Positions 58,001 to 64,000 of a DNA stretch of 64,000 nucleotides are shown here, piece by piece. Source of the stretch: Lucifuga dentata (taxonomy: Eukaryota > Chordata > Actinopteri > Ophidiiformes > Bythitidae); contig VXCM01000340.1 in the NCBI GenBank assembly GCA_014773175.1, positions 177,049 to 241,048 of the forward strand. Direction: 5' to 3'. The notes beneath the pieces were generated by a model that was not told where the DNA came from, did no database searches, and saw only the letters and a list, made by a program, of their open reading frames with translations. The stretch's first letter is position 1. Every line of letters begins with the position of its first letter. Position numbers and translations under genes: made by a program.

Positions 58001-59431
58001 ATTTACATTTTCCATAAAAATGTGCAGGTAGCAGGAGGATTTTTTAAAATATTTTTGCGAGAAAGTGTGATTTTTCAACTCTTCTGGGTGTGCCTGATCT
58101 ATGCAGAGGCTGCAGCAAAAGAACAATACAACACCTTTAAAGGTAATTTGGGGTTTGTGGGCGAAGAAGGCCTGGGAGGTAATGGGAGCTGGGTTGGGCT
58201 TTGGCTGCGGGGGAAGTTAATAACCATCCAGGGAAGGAATATCACGTCCAAACGCAGTGCAGGCAGCCTGTAATTAGGCCTAGCCAGTCATTAGCTTCTA
58301 GCTAAAAGACTGACCATGCTAACAGTATCGCTTAAAGTATTATAATAACACGGCGCTCAGCCAGCTGTGTTTTTTCATCTGTCTCTCCTCTCCTCCCTCC
58401 TCCTCCTCATTCTCCTCGCACCCTCCCCACCCAACCTCTTTTTGTTTACCGTTGGAGTAATTAGACATGGTGGAGCTCCCTTGTAGGGTTTAATAACCTC
58501 TGTGATGAAAGACAGGAAGAAAGATAAACTTCAGTGGTGGTGGTTGCTGGGAGTGAGGGAGGGAAAATTGAGGAGAAACGTCAGGGACAACAGTGACATT
58601 CTCCTTTCATGTCTTCATGGGTGTTGAGACTCTCTCCTTCCTTCTTCTGGGTCGTTTTTAAAAAAAATGAGGCCAATAATTCAACTTTTCTGTCGCTGCT
58701 GTCTCTCTGGGAGTTCATGTAATTGCTACTGTAGAAGGTGCAATCATTTCTCACCCAAAAACATCTGCTGTTTTGAGAAAGTCCTGGAGCACACTAGGGA
58801 ATTACTGAGCGGTTTCAGAGATTGTGGCCTGCATGAGTTTTGAATGACTTTTTAATGTCAAATGTCATGTAGATGCACACATGAACACACACACACACAC
58901 ACTTCTTAGATGGAATGCCTTGGCTGTAACCTCTAAATTGGCACCATTTGATTCTTGTATTTTTGGAACGACATGTTATAAATATAATTTATGACCTTTT
59001 CCTCCTTGCAGAGGTGCTGGTGAAAGTGTTTGGGGGCTTAATGAAAGGAAGGTAGTGTAGTGAAGGGTTAATATCAGCCCAGGACTCGTACAGTATATTG
59101 AAGGTCTCCGTGTTAAAGGGCTACAGTGCTTATGTTCAGTAAGGAGCAGTATTTCCCCTCCTATTGAATAGGCAGGGTGGGAACCAGCAGTCGCTGCCCC
59201 ACCTCAATGAATTCAGTGTGAGCTGATTCCAGTGGAGCAGCTCAGTGTCACACGGATGTTTGTATGTTCACCAGCACACTTTTCCATGTTAAAAACTAAA
59301 GTAACTTACAGTAGTATGGAAATATACTAATTCAGTCCCATTATCTTCTCTTTAAAGGAACTCCTGCTTCTTTACATTTAATATTCAGATAACTTTGTCC
59401 TGACAGTAGTACACAGTACTGAGAAACTTAA

Positions 59432-60051
59432 AGGACCATACCATTTTGCATGTTTGAACCTAATATATTCAATTTTCATACATGTTACGTTACTAAAAAT
59501 CATTTCCCAAAGGATAAAACCATATTTCAGCTTTCCTGATGTTTTAATCTTTCAAAATCAAATATTCAAGTGATACACCCACCTTAAAAATCAATGTTTC
59601 ACCTGCTNAATCTTTCAAAATCAAATATTCAAGTGATACACCCACCTTAAAAATCAATGTTTCACCTGCTGATAGTTACACAGCCTTACGGATGTTTAAA
59701 TTTTTTGATAAATGCAGATCTTCTTTTGGGACTACAGTATATTCCCCGGTGGAGACATACATAACTCTGCGCTTTTTATTGTGCTTAAATGCCAAAATTT
59801 CGAAACTTAGAAAAATACCTGAATACACAAATTCTTTGTGATAATGGATTACCTATCCCAAGAACGTTTCATGTATCACCAAGTTGATTTTATTAGTGTA
59901 CCAGAATGAACTGAAACCAGTGGCAGTCTGGAAGGTAGGAAAAGATTTTTTAATTAAAATTTTTTAATTCAATAGTATGCTTTGGAATGACAATTTGGTA
60001 TGAAAGTTGAATATATTAGGCTCAAACATGCAAAATGGCCACTATGGTCCT
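59432..60051 (-). mobile_element. TTAA-type inverted-repeat MITE, copy I
   Basis: It is flanked by TTAA at 59428-59431 and 60052-60055. The ends are AGGACCATACCATTTTGCAT and CACTATGGTCCT. A single-N duplication around 59608 lies inside it. The internal order is reversed relative to copies E, G and H and matches copy A. Confidence 0.9.
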
Positions 60052-60226
60052 TTAAGGTGCTTCTGGACCATAAGTTGGAGTGTGAAGTTCATTGTTTGCA
60101 TTTGCTTCAGCTACCGTGAAGCTTACGGAAATTAGAGATGCTTGGACTGCCTCATCATTTCAATACACAGTTTACCCACTGGTGACAATTCCTCATCCAG
60201 AGGGACCATGCTACTGTCTAATGTCA

Positions 60227-60257
60227 CCAAAAAAAAAAAAAAANAAAAAAAAAAAAA
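60227..60257. repeat. Poly-A run with one N
   Basis: A runs lie on both sides of the N at 60244. Confidence 0.95.
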
Positions 60258-60826
60258 ACATCATAGTGTCTCTCATACTGATGGTACTGGAGTATGCAGG
60301 CTGTTGTCTTGCTGCTACATCTGTTGGAACGGCTTCCATTATTGGGATTGCTGGGCGAGATCTTTTTGTTTTGTTGTGTACAAAAACAAGCTAAGCATGA
60401 GTATTTAAACATGGCGGTTGGGGATACTTGCATCTGACCAATCAGTGATGCTCAGTCTTACAAACCCAACGATTCTTGAACCATCAGAGAGTAGCTACCC
60501 TGGATCAGGACCCCCCCCACCCNCCCCAAAAAAAAGGTGCGGAAAAAAAAAAGTCTCAGAGTTAAGGTTCCTACGATGCGAAAGGGGCTATAAAACCATT
60601 CAAAGTTGATATTTTTAGGTAAATTATCCTCATGCTTTAAGGTGATTTGACAGATAATTCTAAAATATGTCACCATGTTAGACTATTAGAAGACTTATTG
60701 AAATCTCCAGTAGTTTAGCAGGCTAAATTTATCCTACATGCGTAATATTCTCAGACATGAAACTGCCTATTTCTCCAGCTGTTCAGGTCAGAACTGTACG
60801 GAAGCCGTGACGTCTTGTCAGTCATC

Positions 60827-60847
60827 ATTATTATTATTATTATTATT
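60827..60847. repeat. (ATT)n microsatellite
   Basis: Seven ATT units. Confidence 0.9.
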
Positions 60848-62486
60848 CCAACGCTACACTGTCAGACCTCCCTGTCTGTCCTTACCAAGGAAAACAAGAA
60901 TGACACACTCGCTCAGACACACTCATTTCTTTTTGTCACTGTTTAAATAACATCTCTTATGTAACTTTGCTCATAATTACACTGAAATAAAGGAATCAAA
61001 AATAAAACAGCAGTATAATCTGTTTTAAATACAGAAATACTGATTAATTTTACCAGAACTGCTCTCACTTCATTTAAAACTTTTGCATTACCCCTAAAGT
61101 GGTATAAGTAGTATCTGTACAACAAGCAGAGTAAATGTGTTCAAGGTTCTCACCGCTGCTCTCTGTCAGGCGAAGAAAAAAGAAATGAATGGAAGCCTCC
61201 TGGGAGCCAGAGCTCAGCGGTAGCTGTGTGGCATTAAATTTTTACAGGCAGGAAGGGGAGATGTGGTTTATGGGCACCACAAATCTGAGCCTTTACACTC
61301 AATGAAAGCCCACAGTAAATATCAGCTTTATTCCTCTTCAAGAGCCCCACAGACTGTAAATGCTGATGGCTTTGAAGGCCAAGAGGTGCAAGGAAAATGA
61401 GCCGTGTGTGTATGTGTGTGTTTGAGGAAGAGGAGAAAAGAGAATATTCTCTGCATAGTATAATTTATACAGTAAACGGCAAAAAAAAAAAATTGTATAA
61501 AGAGCCTTTCAGTTGCAGAGTACTACTTATGAGTATTAAAAGTAGCTTGCAAGAGTTACAGTATAATGTATACATATATTATCAAATATTTTACACCCAT
61601 CATGAGATCAGTAAGTCACAAAAAAACTATGATAATTGGTATCTGAGAGCCTGAAACTCATATGATTTAATTGTTTTTTCATTACTAGTTATAATTGATA
61701 AGTAAGTAGTAAGCTTACTCCATTTATTCTGATTTCAGTCTAATTAAGGTGACTTGAAAAAATTGCTTTATTGCATGTTGACATTATGTGCAACACAACC
61801 ATTGCAGCCAAAAGTCGCAGTCACACATAGACTTTGCTAAAAGTTACTTTTAGCTTCTTTATACAAAGTGTCTATGACATATTTTTGTGTTATACCACAT
61901 TTGTGCTTGTGCTAGATTGATAAACAGTTAAACACCCAGTCGGAACGTTAGCATTAGCCAGTCAGATCCCATGGAGATAAAATCTGTTTTCTTCCAATGA
62001 CAACTAGTAAGGATGGCAGCAAAAAAAAAAAAAAATCTTTGTTTTGCACATAAAATTAAGTTCATGAAATAGATGAAACAAAACAAGAAAGAAAATAATT
62101 TATTGGAAAAACATGAATGCATTGATTTGTGTAACACAGTCCAGGATGTATGTAAGTGTAACTGAGCCAAATGACTGTGTTCACTGAATGGTAGTTTTCC
62201 TCTCTGTCCTTGGATGTTTCCTGTATATAAACACTGTACATAATGCAAATGCCCCTTACAATACTAAGGAAAAAAACCCTGCAAAATCAGGTGGTTTTTG
62301 GAATAATTACAGGAAAATTCAGCAGAATCCTGAAGCAGCTGGTATAAGAGCAGCAGCCTTTTTCCTCGTTTGTAAACTCTGTCCTTCAGTAAATCTGTTA
62401 AATCCAAATGCTTTTGCTGCTGAAGACTTTGGCAGAGATCTGACAGGTCAGACAGTCCACAGGGAGGCAGGACGGACTGCATCCAT

Positions 62487-62491
62487 GTAAA

Positions 62492-62535
<44 letters not shown>

Positions 62536-62848
62536 GCATGCACACATGCACACACAGATGTAGATGGAGCCAAACAGGCGTGCCTGCATGCACAGACACA
62601 CATTTACCAAGTGCACCCATAAAAATGTAAATACCAACAAGCACACACACCATCAACTGCACACACACACACACACGTGCACACACACACACACACACAC
62701 GCACACTGTATTGTCACATTAACAGCCATGCAGTGGATTGCATTTCCTATTGGAAAGGAAGGAACACTGAACTGGGGAAACACCTGACTATACTCAACGG
62801 TTACAGATGACCCTTTGACCCNCACACACACACACACACACACACACT
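62487..62848. repeat. Cluster of (CA)n runs
   Basis: CA runs lie at 62487-62531, 62662-62704 and 62823-62848, with CA-rich sequence between them. A single N at 62822 abuts the last run. Confidence 0.9.
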
Positions 62849-63642
62849 GCTGTTGTGACCAGCCTCACCTTTTGTTTCCTGTCTCTTGCAGAATTAACCC
62901 CTCTAATCAGATGACATATTTGTGTCCTGACACAATAAGGAGAAATTATTTTGTTGTTGTCCTGGTTCCCAGAGAAATTAGGTCACATTTGATCTGCATG
63001 TGATTTCTTTAATGACATGTGAAAGGCAAAATTGAGGAAGAGGGATGGGTTGTACGTGATGTAAACACTGTTTGGGAAGTTTTAAGACTGGCATCCATTA
63101 TAATGAATGTCATAATGAAACATAATGACCCGTAACAACAACTGATGCATTAAAGCGGCCCTCATAAAGCAGCACAGCTTTGACTTCTAATGAATTACAA
63201 GGACAAATGTCTTCTGAATATTTATGAGTATAAATAGCAACAGTTACAGTATGATATTTTATAGCATCGTTCATTCCAAGTTACTTTATGATAGTGTAAG
63301 TGCTCATAGTAAAACAAAATGATCCATACAGTGTCATAAGATACTGCTGCTTTACAATTCATTCTCATTCCTTTATATAATAAGAGGTCTAAATCTTAGG
63401 TCAGGTCTAAATCTTGTAATTGGATATTTTTGTTGTCAAAAAATTTGATACAATCAAAAAATCAGAATTGGGCATCAAGAGCTGTTGTGTAAATGTTGTA
63501 CTTTTTCAAGTTTCTTACTATTTTCTGACTAAAGCACCAATAGTACTGATATTAGTAATATGATCTGAGTAGAAACTGAACCTGAAACTGGCAGTGTTAC
63601 TGCCATGGTCCTCTCTGTTTTCCTGTCCTTCATCCTTACTCT

Positions 63643-63645
63643 TTT

Positions 63646-63700
<55 letters not shown>

Positions 63701-63813
63701 CCTTCTCTTCTTATTTGCTTCAAGCTGACATGAATCCAAGACAACCATACAAACAGGACAGACATCCAAGACAAACCCAAACCTCTCTCCTCTCCTCTCC
63801 TCTCCTCTCCTCT
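63643..63813. repeat. (TTCT)n tract and (CTCTC)n tract
   Basis: TTCT tetranucleotides run from 63643 to 63701, then unique sequence, then a CTCTC pentanucleotide run at 63782-63813. Together with CT-rich flanks they form an asymmetric polypyrimidine region. Confidence 0.92.
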
Positions 63814-64000
63814 CTGTCTGTCTGCCTCTGTTTCCCTCATTTGTCTGTATTGGATATGAACTCTGCTGAAGCGTATGGGCAGGATTTGATGATGAAAACT
63901 TGATGCAACAAGTGCTGGTGAATTAAAATTGTTAGTCTCTCATTTAATGAGAGGCTAAGTGGATTGGCAGATCAACAACATTTCATAAAAAAAAAAAACA

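Larger units (their letters stand above)
54285..64000 (+). other. bmp6: bmp6 intron 4, start (more than 9.7 kb; right end outside window)
   Basis: No exon with the mature-domain start (the (C)(R/K)KHELYVSF motif) was found on the + strand, so the intron runs past 64000. It contains (GT)n at 54997-55028, a poly-T near 57539, TTAA-type MITE copy I, poly-A at 60227-60257, (ATT)n at 60827-60847, a block of (CA)n runs at 62487-62848, and (TTCT)n plus (CTCTC)n at 63643-63813. Stretches 55030-57530 and 58020-59400 look unique and non-coding by eye. Confidence 0.8.

Overview
The window is nuclear DNA from a ray-finned fish, most likely a teleost. The signs are multi-exon genes with GT-AG introns, a very high density of (CA)n, (CT)n and other microsatellites, several teleost-type DNA transposon families, and draft-assembly gaps (526 N and 193 N, plus many single N). 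No prokaryotic operon, CRISPR array, rRNA or tRNA gene was seen. This was a reading by eye, so diverged features could be missed.

Only two protein-coding genes can be supported, both on the + strand. (1) Positions 1-13074 hold the last six exons (229 codons including stop) of an enoyl-CoA hydratase/isomerase (crotonase-fold) gene. Its 5' end lies left of the window. The protein is of the bacterial EchA-like type, ending in a glycine/arginine-rich tail without a peroxisomal signal. (2) Positions 18590-54284 hold the first four coding exons of a bone morphogenetic protein that I identify as bmp6. They encode the signal peptide, the whole prodomain, the furin site (Arg-Thr-Ala-Arg) and the first 27 residues of the mature ligand. 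The cysteine-knot exons lie beyond position 64000. The stop of the first gene and the start codon of bmp6 are 5.5 kb apart.

The rest is intron and spacer. 13075-18589 is intergenic, 19062-48591 is bmp6 intron 1 (29.5 kb), and 54285-64000 is the start of intron 4 (more than 9.7 kb). These stretches carry: a family of about 0.53-0.64 kb inverted-repeat elements inserted at TTAA (six long copies plus solo ends); a degenerate Tc1/mariner element at 31291-31979; a hAT-like element with a perfect 8-bp target duplication at 42022-42690; an AAGTC-rich hAT-like element near 43.8-44.9 kb; another MITE-like family at 42763-43312 and 53.7-53.97 kb; and many simple repeats.

The most practical discovery is an assembly signature. 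At least eight single-N positions sit between two copies of the same 61-67 bp. One of these falls in bmp6 exon 1 and adds 21 spurious residues in frame. Other points worth a second look are the missing second catalytic glutamate in the hydratase, the UG-rich and CA-rich tracts flanking bmp6 exon 2, two perfect hairpins, and a long triplet-repeat array that is its own inverted repeat. I did not find a convincing new biological system; the candidates above are offered with that limit.
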